From NCBI GenBank assembly GCA_036245525.1, contig BTPG01000003.1, forward strand, positions 137,946,082 through 138,010,081: DNA of 64,000 nt, in the 5' to 3' direction. Positions 50,659 to 59,982 of the stretch are shown here, one piece after another. The notes under the pieces are model-generated. The model searched no databases and had not been told where the DNA came from. It saw only the letters and a list, made by a program, of their open reading frames with translations. Position 1 is the first letter of the stretch. The number at the start of each line of letters is the position of its first letter. A program made the translations under genes and the position numbers. The stretch is from Semisulcospira habei (lineage: Eukaryota > Mollusca > Gastropoda > Semisulcospiridae).

Positions 50659-50756
50659 GCCATGATCTCTTCACGACTAGGCTGTGAAGCAGCACTACCT
50701 GTTCTTCTCTTCTGGATGCGAGCCGTCTTCAGAGTGTCCCGCTTTCTCACAGATCA
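50659..50756 (+). CDS. EPG5: EPG5 exon 14
   Basis: Acceptor TTTCTCCTGCAG ends at 50658; donor ATCA|GTACGT at 50757. Phase 0 in, phase 2 out. It encodes AMISSRLGCEAALPVLLFWM and RAVFRVSRFLTDQ; the vertebrate counterpart is AVLEFWVQALISQ. Confidence 0.9.
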
Positions 50757-50794
50757 GTACGTGTTAACATGTTCTTGTCCTTCAAAGAATCAGA

Positions 50795-50991
50795 TTAACC
50801 CCTTTGCTTTGAGAAGAAAATGAACACAGTCCAAATGCAAGTGACAGACTCTCATGCGCCCTGGCACTAGGATGTATGCCTCATGCTGACACCTCTCTGT
50901 ATCCATGTTCCTTGGACAGCTAAGGCCCTTTGATGTGAATTCGCCAAGATTTAAATAACACAATCTTTACACACTGGCGGCCAGGGGTTAA
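50795..50991. repeat. Hairpin repeat, family 3 (TTAA to TTAA)
   Basis: TTAACCCCTTTGCTTTGAGA at the left, ACACTGGCGGCCAGGGGTTAA at the right; core CTCATGCGCCCTGGCACTAG, decayed. The frame GATGTGAATTCGCCAAGATT is the uninterrupted version of the site used at 17169. Confidence 0.7.
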
Positions 50992-51164
50992 AATACCAAC
51001 CAAACAAAATCGCTGTGAAGGTCTCTTGTTCACCACAATCCATGAGATCCGTCTGTTGTGTCCTTGTTATTTCAAAGCAAGTGTCTTTCTTTCCCTCTGG
51101 TTATGTCCTTCCATCTGCATAGACTGCAGCTATTTGTCTAATTTGTGTATGGTGTCATTTCTTG

Positions 51165-51383
51165 TTAACCCTGTGACTGTCAAGAAAAGTTAAACATGAT
51201 TCAACACAAGAGACATACGTCCTCATAAACCCCAGCAGTTACGTGGGATTATGAGGATCTCTGTCTCTTACTGTTAACACTTTGTTTGAACACACTGTTC
51301 CTTGGAAAACTGGAGATTTTTGGTGTTGAATTCAGAAATATTTGAGAAACACAATGTGCATCAGCTGGCAGTGAACGGGTCAA
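51165..51383. repeat. Hairpin repeat, family 3
   Basis: TTAACCCTGTGACTGTCAAG at the left, CAGCTGGCAGTGAACGGGTCAA at the right; core CGTCCTCATAAACCCCAGCA and GGGATTATGAGGATCT. Confidence 0.7.
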
Positions 51384-51477
51384 GCGTACTGCTATTTGTA
51401 ATATTTGTAAACTGTACAAATTCACTGTCTTCTGACTGTTTTATTTGGGATGATTTGCATTTTACTGCGTTTTACAG

Positions 51478-51574
51478 AAACTGCTGTTACGTGCTTGACA
51501 ACTTGGTGCGATGGGGATACCTTCTGAAGGGAGCCCGTGGTAAACTGGACGAGACGTTTAGAGAATACTTGAAG
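51478..51574 (+). CDS. EPG5: EPG5 exon 15
   Basis: Acceptor CTGCGTTTTACAG ends at 51477; donor AAG|GTGAGC at 51575. Phase 2 in, phase 0 out. It encodes NCCYVLDNLVRWGYLLKGAR and KLDETFREYLK. The open frame runs 140 bases upstream, but the splice site and phase fix the start. Confidence 0.88.
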
Positions 51575-51883
51575 GTGAGCAGCCTTTTACCATATCTCAT
51601 CCAGTGCCTGATGATACACATTTTAACCCCTTAACTGCCTGAATGTAGCTTGCACATGGTGGTGTACAAATTTCAAGCTCTTAGCCTCAGTATGATATGG
51701 GTCAATGTGTAATTTTGATGTTTTGGCTATAGCTGTAAGGCCCCAAATCACACACCAGCGCACATACCGAGCTGTGAAATTTATGACGTTATTCATTGAA
51801 AATATATTTTACCCTCCATGTGCATGCAACCACCTGAACTGTTTATAGCACTGATGGCTGCGTGTAAAGGGGGATTTACATAT

Positions 51884-52096
51884 TTAACTCATTTAGCCCC
51901 AAGCCCCTACTGCAGGAGATGGATGGACGATGATAATTTAAGGGTAGTGCCAGATTAGCTTGGCGCCTGAAGGCACCAAGCTAATCTGGCACTACCCTTG
52001 AATTATCACAGTCCATCCATCTCTTGCAACTGGTACATAGTTGTCAGGTGACAACTCCACAATTTGGAAATGGGGTCTTGGGGTTAAGAGGGTTAC
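51884..52096. repeat. Hairpin repeat, family 1 (complete)
   Basis: TTAACTCATTTAGCCCCAAG at the left, GGGGTTAAGAGGGTTAC at the right. The full palindrome TTTAAGGGTAGTGCCAGATT / AGCTTGGCGCC with complement. Confidence 0.82.
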
Positions 52097-52201
52097 ATTT
52101 TGTGGCTAAAAGACTGTTCAAATGATACGTCAGTTTTGTGTACACCACCATGTGCAAGCTACATTCGGGCAGTTAAGGGGTTCAAATGTTCACCCCCTCA
52201 G

Positions 52202-52438
52202 CAGCTGCTGACAGAATCACACTCCAAATCATCTGGCGGTGGCTTGCTTTCATTGTTTGGGAGTGGGGCGAGCAGCCAGCCGTCCCTCATGGAACGAGCG
52301 TCTCAGCCGGAGTTCGGCTGGCTGGCTTCCCAGATACTGGCAGTGGAGGAGACTTTGGAGATGGAATCGGGAGTGTGGCCGAGTTTGCAGCACGACCTTT
52401 TGGCCAACCCAAATCTTGTTGTTGAGAGTGCTCTAAAG
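52202..52438 (+). CDS. EPG5: EPG5 exon 16
   Basis: Acceptor CACCCCCTCAG ends at 52201; an alternative AG three bases on (CAGCAG) would drop one Gln. Donor AAG|GTGAGT at 52439. Phase 0 on both sides. It encodes GGGLLSLFGSGASSQPSLME, then QPEFGWLASQILAVEETLEM and DLLANPNLVVESALK, paralleling VWFAWTVLNMESIFEEDSQL in vertebrates. Confidence 0.9.
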
Positions 52439-52571
52439 GTGAGTTTATTTTGCTTGCAGTTCCACCGGTGAGAGATGGATGGACTAAGAAACACTTAGGT
52501 TTTAGGTTACTAACAGTAACCCCATTGCGCATGCAGGCTCTGGCACTTAAAGGTGACTTCATGCACAATGG

Positions 52572-52790
52572 TGTTGACCCCTTCACTGCTGGTGGACACA
52601 GCTTGTTCTGTTGAAATCATTGTAAATTCAATGTCGGAGATCTCCATTTGTCAAAGGAAATGGATAGAAAGTGGTTTGCAGCAAAATGCATAGATTCTCA
52701 TGAGCCCCCGCAACTGCGGGGCTCTTGAGGATCTATACCTCTTGCAGTTGGGTGGTGCTTTTTTTTTTTCTTAGCAAGGGTTAAAAAAAA
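52572..52790. repeat. Hairpin repeat, family 3
   Basis: TTGACCCCTTCACTGCTGGT at the left, TTTCTTAGCAAGGGTTAA at the right; core AGATTCTCATGAGCCCCCGC and GGGGCTCTTGAGGATCTATA. Confidence 0.65.
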
Positions 52791-52991
52791 AAAGACGTGT
52801 ACGTATTTATTTTCTCCATAAATTCAGTGAACTAGAGATGTACATATTATTATATTAAAATGCTAAGGACCCTTCTAATGTGTTGTTTTGTCTGAAACTC
52901 TTTAGGGATATGGCCATGACCTCAGAAAGAGCATTTTCATATTGACTTTTGATGGATCTGACCTTGTATGCCACGTCAACTGCTTTTTCAG

Positions 52992-53158
52992 ACGATTTTG
53001 ATGCGGCTGAAGCCAGAATGGGTACCGGCAGTTGGGCGTCTGAGTATATACCGATGGGCACAGCAGGCGTTGGAGATGCCTGTGGATCATCCTATGTTGC
53101 CTGTGGTGTGGCAGCGATTCTTCTCACTCTATCTAGGCCGCCCCACTGTCAACACACA
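52992..53158 (+). CDS. EPG5: EPG5 exon 17
   Basis: Acceptor CTGCTTTTTCAG ends at 52991; donor CACA|GTAAGT at 53159. Phase 0 in, phase 2 out. It encodes LKPEWVPAVGRLSIYRWAQQ and ALEMPVDHPMLPVVWQRFFS, then LYLGRP; near-identical in pattern to LLIYRWAHQALVTPSDHPLL in vertebrates. The strongest single identifier of the gene. Confidence 0.96.
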
Positions 53159-53308
53159 GTAAGTTCAGTGTAATGAGCACGAGCAAGCAAAAATAAACAC
53201 GAGAAACAATTTTATAAAAAAAAATGAGGAATGAGGGGTTATAACAAATGAATGGTTCATATTCAAATGCTACACACTTATATGTGCTTATTTGTTTCTT
53301 TTGCATAC

Positions 53309-53594
53309 CCCTCCCCCCACCCCCACACCCCCCTCTCTTCCCCCCTCCCCCCACCCCCCCCTCTCTCCCCCCACCCCCCTCCCCCCTCCTCCCACCCCCT
53401 CTCCCCCCCACCCCCCTCTCTCCCCCACCCCCTCCCCCCCCTCCTCCCACCCCCCTCTCTCCCTCCCCCCTCTCCCCCCCCCCCCTCCCCCCCCCCTCCC
53501 CCCACCCCCCTCTCTCCCCCCACCCCCCTCTCTCCCCCTCCCCCCCCCCCCCCTCTCTCCCCCCCCTCCCCCCCCCCCCCCCCCCCCCCCCCCA
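53309..53594. repeat. C-rich low-complexity tract (CCCCCT/CCCCAC)n
   Basis: About 285 bp of almost pure pyrimidine with C runs up to 23 bases. All frames on both strands are open here because of composition (Pro/Ser on plus, Gly/Arg/Glu on minus); none is a gene. Confidence 0.95.
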
Positions 53595-53633
53595 TGCACG
53601 CATGCCTCTGAAAGATCTGCCCTGTGAAGAACC

Positions 53634-53848
53634 TTAACCCATTTAGCCCCGTGTCCCTATAGCAGGAGATTTATTGACCGTGATAATTCAAGGGTAGTGC
53701 CAGATTAGATTGGCGCCTTCAGGCAGCAAGCTAATCTGGCACTACCCTTGAATTATCACAGTCAATCCATCTCTTGCAACTGGTACATGGTCATTAGGCA
53801 ACACCTCCAAAATTTGAGAAATGGGACCTTGGGGCTAAAAGGGTTTAA
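53634..53848. repeat. Hairpin repeat, family 1 (complete)
   Basis: TTAACCCATTTAGCCCCGTG at the left, GGGGCTAAAAGGGTTTAA at the right, full palindrome between. 215 bp. Confidence 0.85.
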
Positions 53849-53904
53849 GTATGGAAGGTCTGTTGTGAAAGACAGTAATGCCATTTTTATGAAAAGAGAG
53901 AATT

Positions 53905-54240
53905 TCCTTGTAATGCAATGATCCCACTGTAATACAATGAACCCACTGTTATACATTACAATGATCCCACTGTAATACAGTGATTGCACTGTAATACAAT
54001 GATCCCACTGTTATACATTACAATGATCCTGCTGTACAATGATCCCACTGTAATACAATGATCCCACTGTTATACATTACAATGATCCCACTGTAATACA
54101 ATGAACCCACTGTAATACAATGATTGGACTGTAATACAATGATCCCACTGTAATACAATGATCCCACTGTTATACATTACAATGATCCCACTGTAATACA
54201 ATGATCCCACTGTAATGCAATGATCTCACTGTAATACACT
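53905..54240. repeat. 19-bp tandem repeat
   Basis: About 17 diverged copies of a unit reading AATGATCCCACTGTAATAC, with a recurrent variant that inserts TTATACATTAC. Simple satellite within intron 17. Confidence 0.9.
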
Positions 54241-54372
54241 GGAAATCTGGCTTTTGACAAACATGGACTTGCTCTCTTTTGCCATCACAGTGCAGAGCTG
54301 TTTCCATCACTATGATTTCTTGTGGCATTGCTGGTAGAGAGCTAAGCCTTTGCTGACTTTTTCTTTGACTAG

Positions 54373-54563
54373 ACTGCCAGCACGTGCCAGTGTCGGGGAG
54401 CGCTTCTTCCAGTCAACCAGCATGTCATCCATGTTGAAACGGATGAAGAAACGGTTGTCAGAGGCAGAGACGTTTCACAACAAAGCCAAAGACGAAGCCA
54501 ACCAGAAGTCAGCTGGATCCTCAGCTGATGAAGCGTCCTCGCCCCCGGTTGCTTCTGCCCCTC
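54373..54563 (+). CDS. EPG5: EPG5 exon 18
   Basis: Acceptor TTTCTTTGACTAG ends at 54372; donor CCTC|GTGAGT at 54564. Phase 2 in, phase 1 out. It encodes LPARASVGERFFQSTSMSSM and LKRMKKRLSEAETFHNKAKD, the counterpart of IGRRFFQSPAHINLLKEMKR. The tail is Ser/Ala-rich and probably disordered. Confidence 0.94.
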
Positions 54564-54830
54564 GTGAGTGACTGCACAAAAGGCCATCGGGCTGAACATG
54601 GCCACTGTTGGCCCGCACCAGCCAACTGCGCCTGATGTCGGCCCGTGGCTTTTTGCGCATGAGGATAGACTCTTCAACCCATTTAAGTTCTTACGTTGCA
54701 GCAAACTAAAAACACCAATAAAATACAGCGCACTTCAGATGCAACAGAGTGTTAGGGGGACCAATTGTTGCTTGTGAAGTTCGTAAAATAAGCAGAGGAA
54801 TTGACTAGAAAAGTGTGGTCAGTTCTTCTG

Positions 54831-54975
54831 TTAACCCATTGCATGTCAGTAGCGGTTTTAGTCACAATGATTCTTGCAGGAATCATCGTGACTAAAACTG
54901 TTAACGAAACCCAAAGGGTAAAATGGTGGTTGTGTCTACCCTGCAGCTGCAGGGGCTCATGAGAATATATGCCTC
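54831..54975. repeat. Family 2 hairpin and family 3 fragment
   Basis: Bases 54831-54922: TTAACCCATTGCATGTCAG, centre CAATGATTCTTGCAGGAATC, right arm ACCCAAAGGGTAAA. Bases 54945-54975: a family 3 arm, GCAGGGGCTCATGAGAATA. Confidence 0.75.
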
Positions 54976-55111
54976 GTGCTCACAAGGAGTTGCCTCATTG
55001 GCATCCACAGTTTAGGGTAATTATCTGGTATTAACAGTGGGACGTTTACAAGTGGTGTGTTCCAGAGTGATCAGGGCGAGCCAACGAAAAGGTCCCCTTT
55101 GTGCTTACTAG

Positions 55112-56396
55112 TGTAGCAGGGGAGATAATTTGGCTCAGTGTTTTAGTACAGTAGTACCAATTTCCCCCAGCACGCCCGCAGGCTCAGTGGTCAGCAATGC
55201 TGCTAGTGTTAGAGCGAGTAAGTACCAAGCCAGTCGGCAAGAGGCAAGCCGAACACACCCTTAGGGGTGAGAGTATAAATAGCGGTGCCTAGCAAAAGCG
55301 AGCAGGCTTTCCCACAAGGGAAGACTGTTCTGCAAAGAACATTAAATAGGAGCAGGCTTTCCGCAAGGGAAGACTCTGTTCTGCAAAGAACATTAAATAG
55401 GAGCAGGCTTTCCGCAAGGGAAGACTCTGTTCTGCAAAGAACATTAAATAGGAGCAGGCTTTCCGCAAGGGAAGACTCTGTTCTGCAAAGAACATTAAAT
55501 AGGAGCAGGCTTTCCGCAAGGGAAGACTCTGTTCTGTAAAGAACATTAGTAAGTTAGAGCCCCTGTAAAGGAATACTGTCCAGCAACGGACATACTGTAA
55601 TTATTTAAGTAGATAATTTAAGTACTTAGTTAAGTGAGTTAGTGACCCATAGAACTTGTCATTAGAATCTGTTTTTTTTCTTGTGTTAATTGCTACGTCT
55701 AGTGTGTAGGCTAGCATAGCTTTGGGTGCATAGGGTCTAATGAGTAGGTAAGCATAGTTATGGTTTCAGGTGTCTTATGAGCGTCTGTATTATTGTGTTT
55801 TGTTTTGTGCTACAATGAATGGTTTTTGACATGTCTGACATCATGACTGATAATGGAATGTATGTACTGTAAATAAAACCTAAAACACTTATAGAAATCC
55901 CATCACTGAGAGTCAGAGATTGATGAATGCGAGGATGCAAGTCAGTAATGTGTGTACACGTTTATGTGAAATGGCAGTGCAAGAGTGTGTGTGTGTGTGT
56001 GAGACTGAAAACATGCTGAGAGTCTGTTGACGTGCTTAGTTCAGTACCAGTTCAGTGTGTCACACATGGCAATGCACGCACAGTCACTACGATCATATCA
56101 ACTAGGGTTTCTCTGGATACTGTGGTAGGTCCATTGCGCGATTTGGTATTTTGAACACAACGCGAGGCAGACATACATTAGTGAGTGGGCATGCGAGACC
56201 AGTGTAAAAGACAAGATAGACTAAGAAGTTGAATTACACTCCACAGCAATCTCCAGCCCTTCCCTAAACTGAAAAAGGGATACAGACTTAAAAGCTCACT
56301 AGACTGGCACTTGCACGTTAGATGGGCAGTCCGCAGAGTCTGACCGTCTAATAACAAGCCAGCCAGGCTAGAGGCTAGCTAGTTAGTCCGGTTACA
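55112..56396 (+). mobile_element. Probable solo LTR
   Basis: About 1.28 kb beginning TGTAGCAGGGGAGATAATTT and ending TTAGTCCGGTTACA, i.e. TGTA...TACA ends. A TATA box (TATAAATA, 55274-55281) and an AATAAA near 55870 are placed as in an LTR. No clean target-site duplication (CTAG before, CTAT after), and no internal coding region, so the call is tentative. Confidence 0.45.
55300..55549. repeat. 51-bp tandem repeat, five units
   Basis: Unit begins GAGCAGGCTTTCCGCAAGGG and contains AAGACTCTGTTCTGCAAAGA and ACATTAAATAG. The units are almost identical, and since 51 is a multiple of three both strands stay open through the array. It lies just downstream of the TATA box at 55274. Confidence 0.95.
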
Positions 56397-56733
56397 CTAT
56401 TAAGGGGTGTATCCTGCTGTTGTTCCTTGCTATAAGCAGTTGGTTATTAAGGTTTAATGTCGAGCAGGCAACTAAGGCTATCTCACGTAAGTCTTACTGT
56501 ATGCAGGCTTAACTTTCTTTCTTTGTGATTTAGGAATAACCGCTATTATTATTAACCCATTTAACCCCAAGGCCGCATTTCACACATTTTTGAGGTGTCG
56601 CCTAACAACTATTACCAGCTGCAGGAGATGAATCGACCATGATAATTCAAGGGTAGTGCCAGATTATCATGGTCGATCCATCTCCTGCTGTAGTGCATCA
56701 GGGCTGAATGGATAAAGATCTGGACTGTTGCAG
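56397..56733 (+). other. Intron 18 end, with family 1 hairpin
   Basis: Bases 56430-56495 (AAGGTTTAATGTCGAGCAGG, CAACTAAGGCTATCTCACG) resemble 11430-11475 within DIRS-2. Bases 56552-56716 are a family 1 element with a shortened palindrome (TTAACCCATTTAACCCCAAG to GGGCTGAATGGATAAA). Confidence 0.55.
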
Positions 56734-56830
56734 GCGATGGCGGCGATCTGGATACACCACTGCCCAGCCCCACAGAGGAGGAGAACCAGAAATATGTTGC
56801 CTCTGAGGAGTTCCATCAACTGCTGGCCAG
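56734..56830 (+). CDS. EPG5: EPG5 exon 19
   Basis: Acceptor TGGACTGTTGCAG ends at 56733; donor CCAG|GTCAGG at 56831. Phase 1 in, phase 2 out. It encodes DGGDLDTPLPSPTEEENQKY and VASEEFHQLLAR; the vertebrate form has PGYLTSPELHKELVRLF. Short, acidic linker exon. Confidence 0.88.
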
Positions 56831-57105
56831 GTCAGGGGTCAGAAGTCAAAGTCAGATACTGAATCTGAGTCAGCTTTTTAATGTTATCTGCCATCAGTGC
56901 CTGCAGGCACCTCCCAGACTTGATCAGTCATGATCAGGGGCGTATAGCTGAACCTGTTTCAGCAACCACCTTTTGGGCAAGGAAATGGCCGTCTTAAAAA
57001 ACAGTTGTTCTCTCAAGAGACGTCTTCAGAGGCAAACAGTATGACCTGTCATTAAAAGACCACCATTTACTGATTTAGTGGTGACAGACACCTAAATGAT
57101 GGTCT

Positions 57106-57303
57106 TTGACCCATTTAGCCCTGAGTCCCTACAGCAGGAGATGGATTGACCAAGGGCAATGCCAGATTAGCTTGGCGCCTGAAGGCGCCAAGCTAATCTG
57201 GCATTACCCTTGAATTATCGTGGTCAATCCATCTCCTGCAACATAGTCATTAGGCAACACCTCCAAAATTTTAGAAATATGACCTTGGGGCTAAAAGGGT
57301 TAA
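57106..57303. repeat. Hairpin repeat, family 1
   Basis: TTGACCCATTTAGCCCTGAG at the left, GGGGCTAAAAGGGTTAA at the right, with palindrome AATGCCAGATTAGCTTGGCG and complement. Confidence 0.85.
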
Positions 57304-57350
57304 TGACAGGTAATCTCTCATAAGGGTAGTTGCTGAAAAACAGCTGTACT

Positions 57351-57370
57351 TGGGGGGGGGGGGGGGGGAG
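57351..57370. repeat. Poly-G run
   Basis: An uninterrupted G run of about 16-18 bases followed by G-rich sequence. Prone to length error. Confidence 0.8.
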
Positions 57371-57720
57371 AGGTGGGGGTGGGGTGGCGGGTCAGGCAGT
57401 GCATAGATACGGACTTGTGTTCCTGCTGAGGGAAATGGGTCTATTTTACACCTAACAACGGTTTGGAGCTTCAGCAGTTGTCAATAAAAACTGTGTACCA
57501 GTTGTGAGAGATGGGTTGGCCATGATATTTCAAGGGTTGTGCCCAATTTGCTTGGCATCTGGAAAGGCACCAAATGACCGCTCAACTGTGGATTAGTGTG
57601 AGGCATGATCCTTGTTTCGTGTTTTTGCTTACCAGCAAATGGGCACCAGTTGAAGGATATGCCGCTTTAAAATAATGTTGGTTAACCCCTGTAAGTGTTC
57701 TTCTGCCGGACGGGTGGATT

Positions 57721-57992
57721 TTAGCCCTTTCACTGCCAAGAAAAAGTGAACATGATCCAACTTCAGGAGGCATAGATCCTTCATGAGACCCTGCAGGTGC
57801 GGGGGCTCATGAGGATCTATGCCTCTTGCTGAGACCATCTTGTATCCTTTTGACTTCCAGAACTAAATGACTTCAATTCTATAGAATGAAAGTTATTTAG
57901 TTCTGATGTCAAAGGGTTATCCATTTTCTTGGATGTCCTTGGGCAAAGATTTCACAAACACATTCTGCTACCACTGGCAGTGGAAGGGTTAG
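57721..57992. repeat. Hairpin repeat, family 3 (complete)
   Basis: TTAGCCCTTTCACTGCCAAG at the left, CCACTGGCAGTGGAAGGGTTAG at the right: terminal repeat CCCTTTCACTGCCA. Core AGGCATAGATCCTTCATGAG and GGGGGCTCATGAGGATCTAT. The best complete example of the family. Confidence 0.8.
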
Positions 57993-58068
57993 CTGATTCG
58001 CGGCCAGCCGCATCCGGATGCGCGGCTTATGCCGCGCATCCGGATGCGGCTTGCCATGAATGAGTTAA
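57989..58068. repeat. Hairpin repeat, family 4 (complete)
   Basis: Shares TTAG/TTAA with the preceding element. TTAGCTGATTCGCGGCCAGC, CGCATCCGGATGCGCGGC, centre, then CCATGAATGAGTTAA. A long palindrome, 80 bp. Confidence 0.82.
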
Positions 58069-58155
58069 TCCATTGTGCTGTTTACATTACCAGTGGCCAC
58101 ATGCGCAAGAGGGTGAACACATGTGGCGGCCTGCAACTGTTGTGTTTGTTAACAG

Positions 58156-58279
58156 TTTGTATCGGACCTACATACTGTGGCTTGAGGAACCCCGTCTCCA
58201 CGGAGCCGACCTGTACTTGCCGGCGTTGCCACCGCTCTACAATGCTGCACGCCTCATGCACATCTTCGTGGTTGGAAAC
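58156..58279 (+). CDS. EPG5: EPG5 exon 20
   Basis: Acceptor TTTGTTAACAG ends at 58155; donor AAC|GTATGT at 58280. Phase 2 in, phase 0 out. It encodes LYRTYILWLEEPRLHGADLY and LPALPPLYNAARLMHIF; the vertebrate match is VYILWLEDENFQKGDTYIPS. Confidence 0.94.
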
Positions 58280-58330
58280 GTATGTCATTTACAAATAAGA
58301 CATCTGATATCCCACACCTGATATCCCACT

Positions 58331-58546
58331 CTAACCCTTTTAGCCCCATGGTCCTATTTCTCAGATTGTGGAGGTGTTGCCTAACGACTGTGTACCAGTT
58401 GCAGGAGATAGCTTGACCATGATAATTCAAGGGTAGTGCCAGATTAGCTTGGAGCCTGAAAGCGCCAAGCTAATCTGGCACTACCCTTGAATTATCATGG
58501 TCAAGCCATCTCCTGCTGTAGGGATCCAGGGGGCTAAAAGGGTTAG
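58331..58546. repeat. Hairpin repeat, family 1 (complete)
   Basis: CTAACCCTTTTAGCCCCATG at the left, GGGGGCTAAAAGGGTTAG at the right; the full palindrome GATAATTCAAGGGTAGTGCC / AGATTAGCTTGGAGCC with complement. Confidence 0.85.
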
Positions 58547-58721
58547 GTGAGGGGAAACTGTGAGGGAAAGCAGTCATTTCCTGAATCATCGGGCTACAGA
58601 AAAGTAGTTTGTGCCTTTCAAAGGGAGGACAATGTTCAGGGACAGTCTCGGCTGATCATTGCAGTGTGTATACAATTGTATTGTTATGCGTGAATGAGTA
58701 CCTCGGGCGAGGATGTAAATG

Positions 58722-58853
58722 AACCCATCTTTGCCAGCAAGAGGCAAAAATTCTCATGAGCCCCTGTGGCTACATGGGATCATGAGAATAATTATGTGCC
58801 TCTTGCAGGAGCAGAGGCATCATTTCCAATTGCTGGCTGGGAAGGGCTTAATT
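58722..58853. repeat. Hairpin repeat, family 3 (short)
   Basis: TGAACCCATCTTTGCCAGCA at the left, GCTGGCTGGGAAGGGCTTAA at the right; core AAATTCTCATGAGCCCCTGT and GGATCATGAGAATAATTATG. Confidence 0.65.
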
Positions 58854-58874
58854 CTTTGGTGATGTACCTTTGCA

Positions 58875-59032
58875 GAGCCCCTGGCTAGAGTTTGTGGATT
58901 TTGAAGGCGTCCAGTATGATATCAGCCTGTTTGCAGCCCAGTGGCGTAAAATGCTTTCGTGCCGACCTCAACATGGGACAACATCATCTCCTGCTCACCA
59001 GCGAAATGCTTTCCGCACTGGGGAGCGATCAG
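58875..59032 (+). CDS. EPG5: EPG5 exon 21 (3' boundary uncertain)
   Basis: Acceptor TGTACCTTTGCAG ends at 58874, phase 0. It encodes SPWLEFVDFEGVQYDISLFA and AQW, matching the LWMEYLNMERIYHEFQETVG segment of vertebrates. Beyond AQW the frame stays open to a donor TCAG|GTTGGT at 59033, but the reading (RKMLSCRPQHGTTSS) has no remembered counterpart. A second GT at 58946 (TGGC|GTAAAA) is an alternative end. Confidence 0.75.
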
Positions 59033-59501
59033 GTTGGTCACAGTGTGTGTGGGTGTGTGTGTGTGTGCACAAGTTTTTGTTTGTGGGTCTGTTCTAAAAT
59101 GCTCATCATATATGTCCAGATATGTGATTGTTTCTTCAAAAACATTACCGATGACATGACTACCAGGAGTGTCCACTCCTTGCTCAATTCTAGCCTAAGA
59201 ACCCGTTGTGTAAACACAACCCGGGAGGCACTCGGGGAACCCCCAGAGGGACCGAGAGTTGTCTCCCGCTCCTACCCACCAGCCCTATTTACCTGTGAAC
59301 TCCAGTCACGCTTCTTAGGCTCGCGCGTTCAGACGTGTTGTCTCTAGCCTCTGGACTTAGAAGTTTTTCGACCGGTTCGGTCTGCCTTGCTTGCTTCGTC
59401 TTCGCCGGCCTGGGATTCTACGCGTGCGACGTTGGTCGACTGCAGCTTCGGTCTTGTTCAAGGGTTCCCTCTCTGGCTTTGCCGGTCGGGCTGCGGGTGT
59501 C

Positions 59502-59539
59502 ATGGAGCTTTCTCCTTCTCGTACCTCTCCGACTGACAG
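59502..59539 (+). CDS. DIRS-5 first protein, putative 5' exon
   Basis: ATG at 59502 followed by MELSPSRTSPTD and two bases of the next codon, then donor GACAG|GTAAGG at 59540. Splicing to 59983 completes a Ser codon and continues in the open Cys-rich frame without a stop. The upstream leader is not otherwise coding. Evidence is sequence logic plus conservation of the donor and acceptor in DIRS-1 and DIRS-4. Confidence 0.55.
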
Positions 59540-59982
59540 GTAAGGTAGTTAGAGGGCCCTCGGCTGGTTGCCCGGGTGGGGCACAGGCACGAGCAGCTTG
59601 CTTTTTGCGTCGCTTCTCCCTCGGTTGGGGTTTTTTGACCTCTGTTTGGTGGCCTGATTAGCTGAAGAATGTTGGCGCCGGTTTTGGCGGGATTTTCGCG
59701 CCATTACCAGATGCGAGCGGTGAGTCACGTTACTGTATCTCGGCCATACCTAACGTTTTTCGGCTTTCGGTTTAGACCCCCCTCGTTATGACGAAGGCTT
59801 GGATACTCACCTGTCCCGGCAGGGTTTGTTTTCCCTCCGCCGTAGTTTTAATTAAATGTTGATGGCAGGTGACCGTACGTTGGTTAATCGGGTGCATAAC
59901 ACCACAGTAGCTTGGGGGCCTAAAGCTTAACGGGGTGATTGGTGGACGCTCGCCGAGTGCCTTCATGTTTTGTGTGTTGCAG
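59540..59982 (+). other. Putative intron of DIRS-5
   Basis: 443 bp between GTAAGGTAGTTAG and TTTTGTGTGTTGCAG. The first ~50 bases align with the DIRS-4 interval (GTAAGGTAG, CCCTC-GCTGG), but most of the body differs. It is longer than in DIRS-1 (177 bp) and DIRS-4 (178 bp). In-frame stops occur inside (e.g. the TAG within GTAAGGTAG). Confidence 0.55.

Noticed and set aside
53133..53637. Long Pro/Ser (plus) and Gly/Arg (minus) reading frames
   Set aside because: Produced by a C-rich low-complexity tract; every frame is open because of composition, and no splice or start context supports a protein.
54568..54777. Continuation of EPG5 exon 18 or a small gene after it
   Set aside because: The GTGAGT donor at 54564 fits the phase of the next exon at 56734; downstream frames have no resemblance to the family.
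55285..55546. CRISPR-like or repeat-protein array
   Set aside because: The 51-bp units are contiguous with no spacers and lie in a eukaryotic gene intron; openness on both strands follows from a unit length divisible by three.
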